Origin: Chlorohelix sp037138995
Lineage (GTDB): Bacteria; Chloroflexota; Chloroflexia; Chloroheliales; Chloroheliaceae
DNA length: 64,000 bases
Direction: 5' to 3'
NCBI RefSeq assembly: GCF_037138995.1
Contig: NZ_JBAXHI010000020.1
Coordinates: 3,138-67,137 of the forward strand
Position numbers and translations under genes: made by a program. How positions within the stretch are numbered: the stretch's first letter is position 1; every line of letters starts with the position of its first letter. Of this stretch, positions 9,371-17,930 are shown in pieces. A model generated the notes under the pieces. The model ran no database searches and had not been told where the DNA came from. It saw only the letters and a program-made list of their open reading frames with translations.

Positions 9371-9440
9371 AGGGCGGGAAATCGCGACCCGGAGGTCGCT
9401 CGTACAGGATTCTGAGGTTCGGATTGGTAGGGATTTTAGA
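9371..9440. repeat. Interspersed hairpin repeat, copy A
   Basis: Contains GCGACC-CGGA-GGTCGC, a perfect six-base-pair hairpin, flanked by AGGGCGGGAAATC and TCGTACAGG; the same 37-base block recurs at 31631-31667 with one mismatch. It is followed by GGTTCGGATTGGTAGGGATTTT, whose pieces recur at 16093-16116. Confidence 0.8.
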
Positions 9441-9460
9441 TTAAGGGGATTCAACCCAAA

Positions 9461-9536
9461 TTAACCACCAAGACACCGAGAACACCAAGAGAACTGAAAT
9501 AAATAATTCTTCGTGTCCTTTGTGCCTTTGTGGTGA
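9461..9536. repeat. Imperfect inverted repeat, MITE/REP-like
   Basis: The left arm, beginning TTAACCACCAAGACACCGAG, pairs imperfectly with the right arm, ending TTTGTGCCTTTGTGGTGA, over about 28 bases around a short AT-rich loop. Similar arms of CAC/AAG triplets occur between genes in many bacteria. Nothing in it codes for protein. Confidence 0.6.
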
Positions 9537-9685
9537 TATTTTCATCCAAAATCAGATGCGCCCTCGATGGGTTGCTCGGGATTTTTGCGTTGGCTTTTTT
9601 AGTTGCGGTGTAAAGCACTTTATACTAATATCTTTGCTTGCAATGCTCTTTTTTATTCCAAGCGTACTCTGAAAGGTAAAGACAG

Positions 9686-10453
9686 ATGGATTTGCAGAAC
9701 AAGGGTGTTTTGGTAACAGGCGGGGCTTCCGGCTTAGGGGCAGCCTGTGTGCGGTTATTTAATGCTTCCGGTGCAAAGGTGATAGTAGCTGACCTCAATG
9801 AAGAACTTGGCTTACAACTTGCCAATGAACTAGGTGAAAACGTTAAATTTGTTAAAACCGATGTAGTTAGCGAGGAATCGGCAACCGCTACGGTAAAAGC
9901 TACGGTAGAAGCATTTGGAGGCATTCACATTGCAATCAATTGCGCTGGTATCGGTAGCGCAGAGCGCACCGTTGGCAAAGATGCGCCCCATCCCCTCAAT
10001 TCTTTTAACAAGGTTATTCAGATTAATTTAGTCGGCACTTTCAATATTATTCGTTTGGCAGCCTTTGCAATGTCCACTAATGAACCGGGCGAAGATGGAG
10101 AGCGTGGCGTAATTATCAATACTGCTTCGGTAGCGGCTTTTGATGGTCAAATCGGACAGGCGGCATATGCGGCTTCCAAAGGCGGCATTGTTGGTATGAC
10201 TCTACCGATAGCCCGCGACCTGTCTCGACTCGGTATAAGAGTAGTAACCATTGCTCCGGGTCTTTTTGATACGCCTTTGCTGGCAGGTTTGCCCGAACCG
10301 GCGCGTTTATCTTTGGGGCAACAAGTTCCATTCCCCTCGCGCTTGGGTAATCCAGACGAATACGCAGCTTTGGCAAAGCATATCACCGAGAACCGCATGC
10401 TCAACGGTGAGGTTATCCGCCTTGATGGCGCGATTCGCATGGCTCCCCGCTAG
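9686..10453 (+). CDS. SDR oxidoreductase, 3-hydroxyacyl-CoA dehydrogenase (HSD10)-like
   Basis: A 255-residue classical short-chain dehydrogenase that uses NAD(H). The cofactor motif is TGGASGLGAA with an acidic residue after strand 2 (VADLNEE), which favours NAD+. INCAG, the catalytic Ser in NTASVAAFDG and the catalytic YAASKGG are all present. The long insertion PGEDGERGVIINTASVAA and the C-terminal LVEGLPEPARLSL-like region (here LLAGLPEPARLSLG) match type-2 3-hydroxyacyl-CoA/17-beta-hydroxysteroid dehydrogenases, so a role in fatty-acid or branched-chain acyl-CoA oxidation is likely. The gene stands alone between two repeat-bearing spacers. Confidence 0.88.
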   Translation: MDLQNKGVLVTGGASGLGAACVRLFNASGAKVIVADLNEELGLQLANELGENVKFVKTDVVSEESATATVKATVEAFGGIHIAINCAGIGSAERTVGKDAPHPLNSFNKVIQINLVGTFNIIRLAAFAMSTNEPGEDGERGVIINTASVAAFDGQIGQAAYAASKGGIVGMTLPIARDLSRLGIRVVTIAPGLFDTPLLAGLPEPARLSLGQQVPFPSRLGNPDEYAALAKHITENRMLNGEVIRLDGAIRMAPR

Positions 10454-10468
10454 ATAATCACTAAGACG

Positions 10469-10494
10469 AGGGGCGTAAGCCCCTTGCCTGAAAT
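10469..10494. repeat. Hairpin repeat, partner of 50434-50460
   Basis: AGGGGC-GTAA-GCCCCT hairpin followed by TGCCTGAAAT. The same element, inverted and with one mismatch, is at 50434-50460. It lies between convergent genes and may weakly terminate transcription. Confidence 0.6.
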
Positions 10495-12020
10495 TACCCT
10501 TTTAATTGCGCCGTTTTGACCAACCGAAATCCGAGCCACAGCGTTAGACCTAGCCAGAAAAATGGGGAAATCCAGTAGAGCGGCGAGGCTGGTTCTATAA
10601 AATTGACGTAAGAGGGGAAAAAATTCGCAAGTCCCACCCCTTTTAGAAACGGTATGTTCTCCTCTAGCCCTAACAATAATTTTGCCGGGTTTGTATCTTC
10701 CCAATGGTAGCTAAGGCGCGGGTTAAGCACAAATGCTACGGTAATAAGCGCACCCCAACCCGCTGATACCACTATGAATAGCTTAAATAATTTACCTTGC
10801 AATGCGCTAAACGCTTGCGCCATTGGTAAAGCCAGCAAAGGCACTATCGGCAATAAATAACGGGCGGGCGGACACCATTGTCCCCACCATTTATTATAAT
10901 CGGCTACAAGTATGTAATAAGGTAGGATAATTGCTATTAGCCAGTAAAATTCAGCTTTGTTTGGTAGGTTGCCTGAAAAGCCCCGTTTTACCAGCCATGC
11001 CAGCGGTATCAAGTACACCGGGCTGTACATCAGCAAACCGTATTTTTGGTCGAATAACAAACCTAACAAACCTATCGGTAGTGTTAACGGATTGGCGAAA
11101 CCATCGTGGTCGGCGGTATTGGGAAAAGGCGTTCCATAGAGATACATGAAATATCCGATGAATAGGATACCAAAAAAGGCTACGGGTAGCAATAATGCTA
11201 CATATCCCCTCCGGGAGATATTCCCGCTACCGCCTTTTCGCAAACTCCAGAGCAAGTATAAACCGAGCAATGCCGAGAGTAATAGGTATAGGTAGTGCAA
11301 CCAAGGCAAGATTCCAAAACAAATGCCCGCCAACGCCAGCCGCAAATTACTTACTTTGCTGCCTTCCGCCAATAATCGCGCCTGTCTGTAGCAATATATG
11401 ACGCAAAGTGCCGCCGGAAGTTGGGGAAAAATCAGATACGCGAAGCTGAAAAGCGGGGCGCTCAAGCCAAGCAACCCCAAGCATAACCATGCTATCCGGC
11501 GTTGTCGGGTAGCTTCCCAGCTTAACATAAAAATATTTAAAGCGAGAGTTGCTGCAATAGCGTTCATCAAAAACATCACGCCCAACCTTTTACCAAGCGC
11601 ATAAGCTGGCGCAATGATAAAGGAAAGACCCAGACCGTGTTTGGTATAGATTCCGGCGCGTTTGGCTGTGGTATTTTGGGGATTAAGCGTTTCCAAGCCT
11701 GAACAGGGAATACCGGGCGGGAAAAAGCCTTTCCAGCCAGCCAGATATTCCTCACAAGTTGGGTAAAATTCCAGCCATGATTTAGTAGTGAACTGATTGG
11801 TTTCATCCAAATCATGGTCGTATAGAATACTCTGTGCGGTAATCAGGTAAAAAGGCTCATCTCCAGTAGGCGGGCGTAAGAAATCTTGCATACGCGGCGT
11901 GAATAAGGCAAAGAAAATGAACCCTGCCGTCCATACTATTAAGCGCAGACGAATATCAGTAAGGTTTGTATTCATAGCTGTTTGGGGAGATTGCTCCTGC
12001 ATTTTCCGCTTATTGCTCAT
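10494..12020 (-). CDS. Polytopic membrane protein, GT-C glycosyltransferase-like
   Basis: A protein of about 508 residues with roughly 11-12 hydrophobic helices. After the first helix there is a loop with GDEPFYLITAQS, an acidic DE pair in the position expected for the catalytic Asp of GT-C (PMT/ArnT-like) enzymes that use polyprenyl-phosphate sugars. Later, WWGQWCPPARYLLPIVPLL resembles the W-P-R-Y-L-L-P signature of bacterial GT39-like integral membrane proteins. The start is uncertain: ATG at 12020 is given, and ATG at 11975 has an AGGAG that is rather distant. There is no neighbouring cell-wall gene cluster. The family call is moderate and the substrate is unknown. Confidence 0.65.
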   Translation of the reverse strand: MSNKRKMQEQSPQTAMNTNLTDIRLRLIVWTAGFIFFALFTPRMQDFLRPPTGDEPFYLITAQSILYDHDLDETNQFTTKSWLEFYPTCEEYLAGWKGFFPPGIPCSGLETLNPQNTTAKRAGIYTKHGLGLSFIIAPAYALGKRLGVMFLMNAIAATLALNIFMLSWEATRQRRIAWLCLGLLGLSAPLFSFAYLIFPQLPAALCVIYCYRQARLLAEGSKVSNLRLALAGICFGILPWLHYLYLLLSALLGLYLLWSLRKGGSGNISRRGYVALLLPVAFFGILFIGYFMYLYGTPFPNTADHDGFANPLTLPIGLLGLLFDQKYGLLMYSPVYLIPLAWLVKRGFSGNLPNKAEFYWLIAIILPYYILVADYNKWWGQWCPPARYLLPIVPLLALPMAQAFSALQGKLFKLFIVVSAGWGALITVAFVLNPRLSYHWEDTNPAKLLLGLEENIPFLKGVGLANFFPSYVNFIEPASPLYWISPFFWLGLTLWLGFRLVKTAQLKG

Positions 12021-12110
12021 GTTGCCGCATTCTAGCATAAATTTGGATAATTCATAAAAATTCTTTATTAGTGGAATAAAACCCTTCAACTTATAATGCA
12101 AAAACCTTGT

Positions 12111-12140
12111 TTTACAAGGCTTGCCTTTATGTGTTAAAAT
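12111..12140 (+). promoter_or_regulatory. Candidate sigma-70 promoter of hppA
   Basis: TTTACA (12111-12116), an 18-base spacer ending in TGTGT, and TAAAAT (12135-12140). Transcription from here would give a 5' leader of about 140 bases with a CGGTA/TACCG hairpin near 12185-12203. Confidence 0.45.
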
Positions 12141-12289
12141 CACTCAAGATTGTGCAAGGATGCACAGTGGAACACAGCCGTTGCGGTATCGCTCGTTACC
12201 GTTTAAAGTTCCGCTCCGCTTTCCGCATCCCTTCACACTACGATGCTAGTACATCCAAAACATCCAAAACAGGAGGGAGAACCCCCACT

Positions 12290-14479
12290 ATGTTTGCAGT
12301 ATGGCTTGCCATTATTTACGGCGCTGGGCTTGTAGGCATTATTTTTGCTTTGTTCCTTGCCCGGCAGGTGCTTGGTAGCGATCGGGGTACACCCGAAATG
12401 CAAAACATTGCGTCTAAGATTTTTCAAGGTGCGATGGCTTTCTTGAAACGTCAGTACACCACTATTGCATACCTTGCTGTAGTGGCGGCTGTTGCTCTAG
12501 GTGTGTTACTGGCAGTGCTTCAAAACTCCAAACCTACTTCCGGCACTTCCATTGATGGGGTGGGACTAGGTATTAAAACTTCAGTAGCCTTTTTGGTTGG
12601 GGCGCTATGTTCCGGTCTTTCCGGTTTTATCGGTATGTACATAGCCGTTCAGGCTAACCTGCGTACTGCTGCCGCTGCTCGGCGTAGTTTAGCAGATGCT
12701 CTGACTATGTCTCTACGGGGTGGGGCGGTTTCCGGCTTTTTGGTAGTGGCTCTCAGCCTAATGGGTGTTACCACCATTTTGCTGGCATACGGCGGTACCA
12801 GCTTTGGCAGTGATTTCAAGGATGAGGCAACCGTTAATAATATCCTGACTAGCATCGTGGGCTTTGGTTTTGGCGCTAGTTTTGTGGCGTTGTTCGCACA
12901 GCTTGGCGGCGGTATCTACACCAAAGCGGCAGACGTGGGCGCAGACTTGGTGGGTAAGGTTGAAGCAGGCATTCCCGAAGACGACCCGCGCAACCCGGCG
13001 GTAATTGCCGACTTGGTGGGTGACAACGTGGGTGACTGCGCCGGTCGTGGCGCTGACCTGTTTGAATCCACCGCTGCTGAGAACATCGGCGCAATTATAT
13101 TGGGCGCGGTATTGTACAAAGTCAGCCCTACTCATGATGCGGCATGGGTGATGTTCCCGCTGGTAATTATGGCTCTTGGTATCATTGCTTCGCTTATCGG
13201 GGTGTTGGTAGTTCGTCCCAGCAAGAAGATGCACGATGCGATGAGTGACTTAAACATTGGTTACTATACCACCGCTTTCTTCTGTGTAATCGGGCTGGTG
13301 GGCGTTTCCTTCTGGATGTTTGGCAGTACCGGATATGCGGATGCAAACTGGAAATTCGCCCTTTGCGGTATTTTCGGTATCTTGACTAGCTTCGCTTTCG
13401 TGCTGTTTACCCAGTATTACACTGCGGGTGCGTGGCGACCCGTTAGGGAAATTGCCGAAGCCTCCAAAACGGGACCTGCTACGGTAGTTATTGCCGGTAC
13501 GGCGGTTGGTTTTGAAACCACTGCGCCTAGCACTTTGGTAATCGGCGCGGCTTTGCTCGGCTCTTACTTCGTGGGTGACTCGATTCCCGGTTTGCCGTTG
13601 GGCGGTATCTTTGGAACAGCCGTAGCAACGATGGGTATGTTGATGTCTGCCGCTTATATCTTGGCGATGGATACCTTTGGACCTATTACCGATAATGCCG
13701 GCGGCATCACTGAAATGAGCGATTCTCCTAAAGAGGTTCGCGAAATTACAGATGCGCTGGATTCGGTTGGCAATACCACCAAAGCTTTAACCAAAGGTTA
13801 TGCGGTTGGTTCGGCTGCTTTGGCTGCCTTCTTGCTGTTCTCGGCTTATCTGGAAGCGGCAAAACTGATGTCGCCCTCCTCCACTGTTCAAAAACCGGAG
13901 CCGCTGGTAAACCTAGCTAACCCGGTGGTGTTTGTGGGCGGCTTTATCGGGGCGGCTCTTATCTTCCTGTTTAGCTCAATGACGGTACGCGCTGTGGGTA
14001 AAGCGGCAGGTAGCATGATTGAAGAAGTGCGCCGCCAGTTCCGCAGCGACCCCGGTATTATGGCTGGAACTAGCGAACCTGATTATGCCCGCTGTGTGGA
14101 TATTTCCACTCGCGGCGCACTCAAGGCGATGGTTATGCCCGGTTTGCTTGCAGTCGGTACGCCGATAATAGTCGGTTTGACGTTGAGAGCGCAAGGCGCC
14201 GCCGGTATGTTGATGATTGGTACTATCGTGGGTGTATTGATGGCGAACTATTTGAATAACGCGGGTGGCGCGTGGGATAACGCCAAGAAGTACATTGAGG
14301 CAGGTAATTTGAAGGACGCTACGGGCAAGGTTCTTGGCAAAAAGAGTGACGCGCATGCTGCCGCTGTAGTAGGCGACACGGTGGGCGACCCCTTCAAGGA
14401 TACCAGCGGACCTTCGCTGCATGTGCTTATCAAATTGCTGTCCACCATTACGTTGGTGTTAGTACCGTTGTTTATCTAG
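12290..14479 (+). CDS. hppA: Membrane H+-pumping pyrophosphatase, K+-independent type
   Basis: Couples hydrolysis of pyrophosphate to ion transport across the cytoplasmic membrane, supplying proton motive force and removing PPi from biosynthesis. From the ATG at 12290, behind AGGAGGGAG, the protein has 729 residues with about 16 helices. The PPi/Mg site is seen as DVGADLVGKVEAGIPEDDPR followed by NPAVIADLVGDNVGDCAGRG, and again near the C terminus as AAVVGDTVGDPFKDTSGPSL. The diagnostic position in GNTTKALTKGYA carries Lys where K+-dependent enzymes have Ala, with Thr three residues later, so this is the K+-independent, H+-transporting class. A frame open upstream to 12107 has no ribosome-binding site and is not used. 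A strong terminator follows. Confidence 0.95.
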   Translation: MFAVWLAIIYGAGLVGIIFALFLARQVLGSDRGTPEMQNIASKIFQGAMAFLKRQYTTIAYLAVVAAVALGVLLAVLQNSKPTSGTSIDGVGLGIKTSVAFLVGALCSGLSGFIGMYIAVQANLRTAAAARRSLADALTMSLRGGAVSGFLVVALSLMGVTTILLAYGGTSFGSDFKDEATVNNILTSIVGFGFGASFVALFAQLGGGIYTKAADVGADLVGKVEAGIPEDDPRNPAVIADLVGDNVGDCAGRGADLFESTAAENIGAIILGAVLYKVSPTHDAAWVMFPLVIMALGIIASLIGVLVVRPSKKMHDAMSDLNIGYYTTAFFCVIGLVGVSFWMFGSTGYADANWKFALCGIFGILTSFAFVLFTQYYTAGAWRPVREIAEASKTGPATVVIAGTAVGFETTAPSTLVIGAALLGSYFVGDSIPGLPLGGIFGTAVATMGMLMSAAYILAMDTFGPITDNAGGITEMSDSPKEVREITDALDSVGNTTKALTKGYAVGSAALAAFLLFSAYLEAAKLMSPSSTVQKPEPLVNLANPVVFVGGFIGAALIFLFSSMTVRAVGKAAGSMIEEVRRQFRSDPGIMAGTSEPDYARCVDISTRGALKAMVMPGLLAVGTPIIVGLTLRAQGAAGMLMIGTIVGVLMANYLNNAGGAWDNAKKYIEAGNLKDATGKVLGKKSDAHAAAVVGDTVGDPFKDTSGPSLHVLIKLLSTITLVLVPLFI

Positions 14480-14631
14480 GATTAAAATAATAGTAACTAT
14501 TCACCCACCTAGCCCCCCCCTCAAGGGGGGAATAGGAGAGAGGAGTTCAAGGGGACACCCCTTGCGACCCCGCTCGGATTCCGTCAGTTGCATAGGTCTA
14601 TTTTCTATTTGGCTGAATCGGGACAAAGAAT

Positions 14632-14667
14632 AAACGGGCGGCTTTTTCACAGGTCGCCCGTTTTTTT
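14632..14667 (+). terminator. Rho-independent terminator after hppA
   Basis: AAACGGGCG(GC) and (GT)CGCCCGTTT arms around a T-rich loop, followed by seven T. It sits between convergent genes and may act in both directions. Confidence 0.85.
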
Positions 14668-14669
14668 AT

Positions 14670-15941
14670 CTAGAATTTTAGCAAGCTCATAAAATGCTCG
14701 TCATGCTCTTTATAAGGACCTACCACCGATAAGCGTAGGTTTTCATCGGTGAACATTTCTTTTGCTAGTTCCTGAATCTGTTCGGCTGTAACGGCTTCAA
14801 TTCGCTCGACTACTTCTTCCACCGTCAGAATCCGGTCTAGCAACAATTCCTGACCTCCCGCCCAAGAAGCGACAGCGCGGGTATCTTCTAGCCCTAGTAA
14901 CATTCGCCCTTTATTGTATTCTTTAGCTTTCAGTAATTCAGCATCGGATACGCGCTCATCTCGGATTTTCCGCATTTCTCCGATAATTGCCGTGATAGTT
15001 TCATCGGTATTATCGGGGTCAACCCCGCTGTAAACAATCCACGCTCCGGTATCGCTCATTTGGCTAGAATAGCTATCAACGGTGTAGCATAAGCCGCGCT
15101 CTTCCCGAATTTCCTGAAATAAGCGGCTACTCATGCCACTACCCATTATGGTATCGAGGATTGATAAAACATAGCGGCGCGGGTCAACATAGGCGAGGGC
15201 TGGGACTGCAACACACAGATTAGTTTGCTCTGTTTCTTTGAAGTAAATCTTCAAACGGGGTCCGCCATTGATTGGCACGGTGGGCGTAGCGGCAGGGCGT
15301 TCCCCCGCAGGCAATTGACCGAGAGTAGCCTCCACCATTGCCACTACTTCCGCATGTTCTATATTGCCGGCGACACTAACTATCATGTCTGCTGGAAGGT
15401 AATTTTGTTGTAGGTAGTCCATTAAATGTTCGCGGTTGATGCCACCTACGGTTTCATCGTTACCGGCAATGTCGCGCCCTGCGGGTTGTTCACCCCAAAT
15501 TACATGGGAGATTATTTCGTTTGCCAACTCAGGTGGGGAGTCAAGGGTCATATGAATTTCTTCGATAATAACCTTGCGTTCTTTTTCAATCTCGTTCGGG
15601 TCAAATTTAGCGTTAAGCATCATATCACTTAGCACATCAAAGGCAAGGGGGAAATGCGCTTTAGGGACTTTCGCCCAATAATTGGTGACTTCGCGCCCGG
15701 TGCTGGCATTTAGAATCCCCCCCACCGCTTCGATTGCTTCGCTTATATCTTTAGCGGTTGGGCGTTTGTTAGTTCCCTTGAAAACCATATGCTCTATGAA
15801 ATGGCTAATGCCTGCTACTTTATCTTCCTCGTAACGGCTACCTACACCGTAATATAAGATTGTACTGACTGATTGGGTATGTGGCATAGAGTTTGAGATG
15901 ACTCGCACTCCATTAGTCAGCGTAGTTTTTTCGTAACCCAT
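14670..15941 (-). CDS. M16-family zinc metallopeptidase (processing-peptidase-like)
   Basis: A 423-residue pitrilysin-family peptidase, close in size and motifs to mitochondrial processing peptidase beta subunit and Bacillus YmxG/MlpA. The inverted zinc motif HFIEH (in GISHFIEHMVFKGT) and the distal Glu in ERKVIIEEIHM complete the HxxEH-E metal site. The second half has the inactive repeat domain with the Arg/Tyr pair region (GSGMSSRLFQEIREERGLCY). ATG at 15941 is preceded by AAGAAAGG; an upstream extension of 15 residues is less likely. It is probably cytoplasmic, since there is no signal peptide. No polynucleotide phosphorylase or dut gene, common neighbours of this family, is seen here. 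Confidence 0.92.
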   Translation of the reverse strand: MGYEKTTLTNGVRVISNSMPHTQSVSTILYYGVGSRYEEDKVAGISHFIEHMVFKGTNKRPTAKDISEAIEAVGGILNASTGREVTNYWAKVPKAHFPLAFDVLSDMMLNAKFDPNEIEKERKVIIEEIHMTLDSPPELANEIISHVIWGEQPAGRDIAGNDETVGGINREHLMDYLQQNYLPADMIVSVAGNIEHAEVVAMVEATLGQLPAGERPAATPTVPINGGPRLKIYFKETEQTNLCVAVPALAYVDPRRYVLSILDTIMGSGMSSRLFQEIREERGLCYTVDSYSSQMSDTGAWIVYSGVDPDNTDETITAIIGEMRKIRDERVSDAELLKAKEYNKGRMLLGLEDTRAVASWAGGQELLLDRILTVEEVVERIEAVTAEQIQELAKEMFTDENLRLSVVGPYKEHDEHFMSLLKF

Positions 15942-16091
15942 TGTAAGCCTTTCTTGAAAAGAAATTTCTAAAAAATATACGTTCAATAATCATATCATAA
16001 TTGGCAATTTAGAGCTTTTAGAAACGTTGGACAAGCTGAGCGAATGCAAGAAAGAAATTAAAATCCTTTTTATAGGTGGTTTGACAAAGAA

Positions 16092-16238
16092 GTAGGTTCG
16101 GATTGGTAGGGGTTTTCGCGATGCGCCCTCGTTGGGTGGCGTTTATCGTGGGGGAAGGGCGGTTCACGAACCGCTCCTACGGGTTAATTCTCTTGATGGG
16201 TTGGCTGGCGCGTTGACATTGGAATACCGACCTTGCAG
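16092..16238. repeat. Mosaic interspersed repeat, copy C
   Basis: This fills most of the 373-base gap before the next gene. Three blocks are seen: GGTTCGGATTGGTAGGGGTTTT (shared with copy A); ATGCGCCCTCGTTGGGTGGC (shared loosely with 9553-9573); and a GCGGTTC-AC-GAACCGC hairpin followed by TCCTACGGGTTAATTCTCTT and CGTTGACATTGGAATACCGA, the last two shared with 63901-63960 in inverse orientation. No gene is seen in the gap. Confidence 0.8.
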
Positions 16239-16314
16239 CTGCCATGGTTGGACAAGCAGGGAAAATTGGGTTAAGCTCTAGCCCTATAATTCATTAATCG
16301 CTAAAGAGGTTGCA

Positions 16315-17034
16315 ATGGAAATCTGGCTAGGTTTGTTAGCTGCTGTTTGGGCAATATTATTATTTGGCGGCTTTGTTCTAGGCAGCGATAATCCTGAAAA
16401 AACTTACCGGATGCCCCTTAATGCTAGGTTAAGCTCCTCGTTTGCGCTAGTGATAGCCGGGTGGTGTTGGGTATTGGCGGTAGGTACTAAACCCGGTGAT
16501 TTTGCCCTTTTTATTGCGTTGGGTATGACGTTCGGATTTATCGGCGATTTGTGTATGGCAAGCGTCATACCCTTACCTCAGCCCGCGCTTGGCGGGATTG
16601 GCGCGTTCGGAGTTGGGCATGTCTTTTATATCATAGCAATGCTTACTTTTGGGAATAGCTACGGGTTGGATTCTCCTGTTTCGCGTTGGCTGGCTTTAGT
16701 AATATGGTGGTTGATTGGTTTGGGAGGGTGGTATATCGTAGTGGGGCGGAAGGGTAAACCGGATGCGCTTCGATTAGCCGCTTTGCCCTACGCGCTTTTG
16801 TTAAGCAGTATCGCCGGATTTGCCAGCGGTCTTGCTGTACAATCTGGCGGGTTCAGCTTTTTAGCAATCGGTGCCGCTCTTTTTCTTTTCAGCGATTTAT
16901 TAATAGCGGCTCAATTATTTTCAGGCTTAAACTTTCGGCATATCGGTGATGTAATCTGGCTAACCTATGGACCGGCGCAATTTCTGATTGTATATAGTAT
17001 TATCAATGCGCTGGCGGTATCCGGCGCGAGCTAA
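16315..17034 (+). CDS. Lysoplasmalogenase (YhhN/TMEM86) family membrane protein
   Basis: A 239-residue integral membrane protein with seven to eight hydrophobic helices. The family's acidic motifs are present: FGFIGDLCMA in helix 3 and GAALFLFSDLLIAAQLF near the C terminus, ending with WLTYGPAQFLIVYS. Characterised members hydrolyse the vinyl-ether bond of lysoplasmalogens. Plasmalogens are mostly made by anaerobes, which fits an anaerobic or facultative phototroph, but many bacterial YhhN proteins have no proven activity. ATG at 16315 follows AAAGAGG. It is a single gene with its own terminator. Confidence 0.82.
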   Translation: MEIWLGLLAAVWAILLFGGFVLGSDNPEKTYRMPLNARLSSSFALVIAGWCWVLAVGTKPGDFALFIALGMTFGFIGDLCMASVIPLPQPALGGIGAFGVGHVFYIIAMLTFGNSYGLDSPVSRWLALVIWWLIGLGGWYIVVGRKGKPDALRLAALPYALLLSSIAGFASGLAVQSGGFSFLAIGAALFLFSDLLIAAQLFSGLNFRHIGDVIWLTYGPAQFLIVYSIINALAVSGAS

Positions 17035-17037
17035 AAA

Positions 17038-17077
17038 AACCCCACCCTACGAGTTGGAGTAGGATGAGGCTTTTTTT
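17038..17077 (+). terminator. Terminator after YhhN-family gene
   Basis: An imperfect stem (CCCTAC with GTAGGATGAGG partner) directly after the stop codon, followed by seven T. Confidence 0.7.
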
Positions 17078-17107
17078 CTATGGCAGTTGAGAAACGATAT
17101 GTAATTC

Positions 17108-17599
17108 TTATGCCACACCAAGATTAAAATTCTCGCTAAGCGCAATTTCTCGCACCTTATATAGTAAAAGTTCACTCGCTCTGTGTATCTTCTGCTCCAC
17201 GCCCATAACATTAAAATACCAAAGGGTCATCCCTTCAAAAATAACCTCAACACTCAAATGCGTGCCGGAGTTAGTGGGCAGAACAGTCCAAGTGTGCCGC
17301 GCTTTAAATTCTTTGCATTGTGCTTGCCAGCTAAAATATGACTCCGATTCAATTTCGGTCAGTCGGGATGCGCGATTTCTGTCGTTAAGTGGGCTAAGTG
17401 CTTGAAGAAATGTGCTAAAGGGCGAGAATTTGTGTTCAACCTGATTCTTAGAAGATACTGACTCTATATTGGCGGTACTAAGCAACGCCGACCATACAAC
17501 TTGGGTATCGGTCTCAATATCCAGTGCGCTGACTACTTTCAAATTAAAATCAGTAGTATCTCTAAAGCGTTCAAGCCGATAATTTGATTCTCTGCTCAT
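17108..17599 (-). CDS. SRPBCC (START/Bet v1-like) superfamily protein
   Basis: A 163-residue protein whose strand pattern fits the SRPBCC ligand-binding fold: an opening strand LKVVSALDIETDTQVVWSAL, a central ESESYFSWQAQCKEFKARHTW, then HLSVEVIFEGMTLWYFN and a final long helix (EQKIHRASELLLYKVREIAL). The second part of the pattern, in which mixed hydrophobic strands alternate with a Trp-rich turn, is typical of polyketide-cyclase/dehydrase and activator-of-Hsp90-like families. ATG at 17599 is used; the upstream AGG is weak. The ligand is unknown and no operon partner exists. Confidence 0.6.
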   Translation of the reverse strand: MSRESNYRLERFRDTTDFNLKVVSALDIETDTQVVWSALLSTANIESVSSKNQVEHKFSPFSTFLQALSPLNDRNRASRLTEIESESYFSWQAQCKEFKARHTWTVLPTNSGTHLSVEVIFEGMTLWYFNVMGVEQKIHRASELLLYKVREIALSENFNLGVA

Positions 17600-17930
17600 A
17601 AGTAAAAACCTCAGCCTGACAAAATTACTACTACACTAATATGATATTAATGATACCATTTTATTATGAATAGGCTGCTATTACTTTTTTGCTATTAATT
17701 TTTACTGATTAGTACCATTCTATGACCCGTACTTTAGAGTCCTTAAATATGTTACCCACCGGACGCATCGAGGGTAAGAGCAACCTCCCACAGAACCAGA
17801 ACCCGTTCCCATAGGGGCGTATTTGAATACGCTTTTCTTTTATTGCTATAGAGTTTAGGCGATATTTAGCAGAGTAGTGTATAATTGAACTGTTCGCCGA
17901 TTAATTAATTAATTACAAAGGATTGATAAC
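17600..17930. other. Intergenic region with repeat fragments
   Basis: This gap between divergent genes is AT-rich. At 17757-17840 it carries fragments of the mosaic repeat family: ATCGAGGGTAAGAGCAACCT, shared with 60858-60877 except for one base, and a GCGTATT-TG-AATACGC hairpin. The AT-rich stretch after 17840 probably contains the promoter of the PHP gene. No coding frame is convincing. Confidence 0.6.

Noticed and set aside
9296..9454. Extended N terminus of the methyltransferase gene
   Set aside because: It is translated from an interspersed hairpin repeat; the ATG at 9295 has a ribosome-binding site.
12107..12289. Extended N terminus of hppA
   Set aside because: It has no ribosome-binding site and would overlap the likely promoter; ATG at 12290 behind AGGAGGGAG gives the normal protein length.
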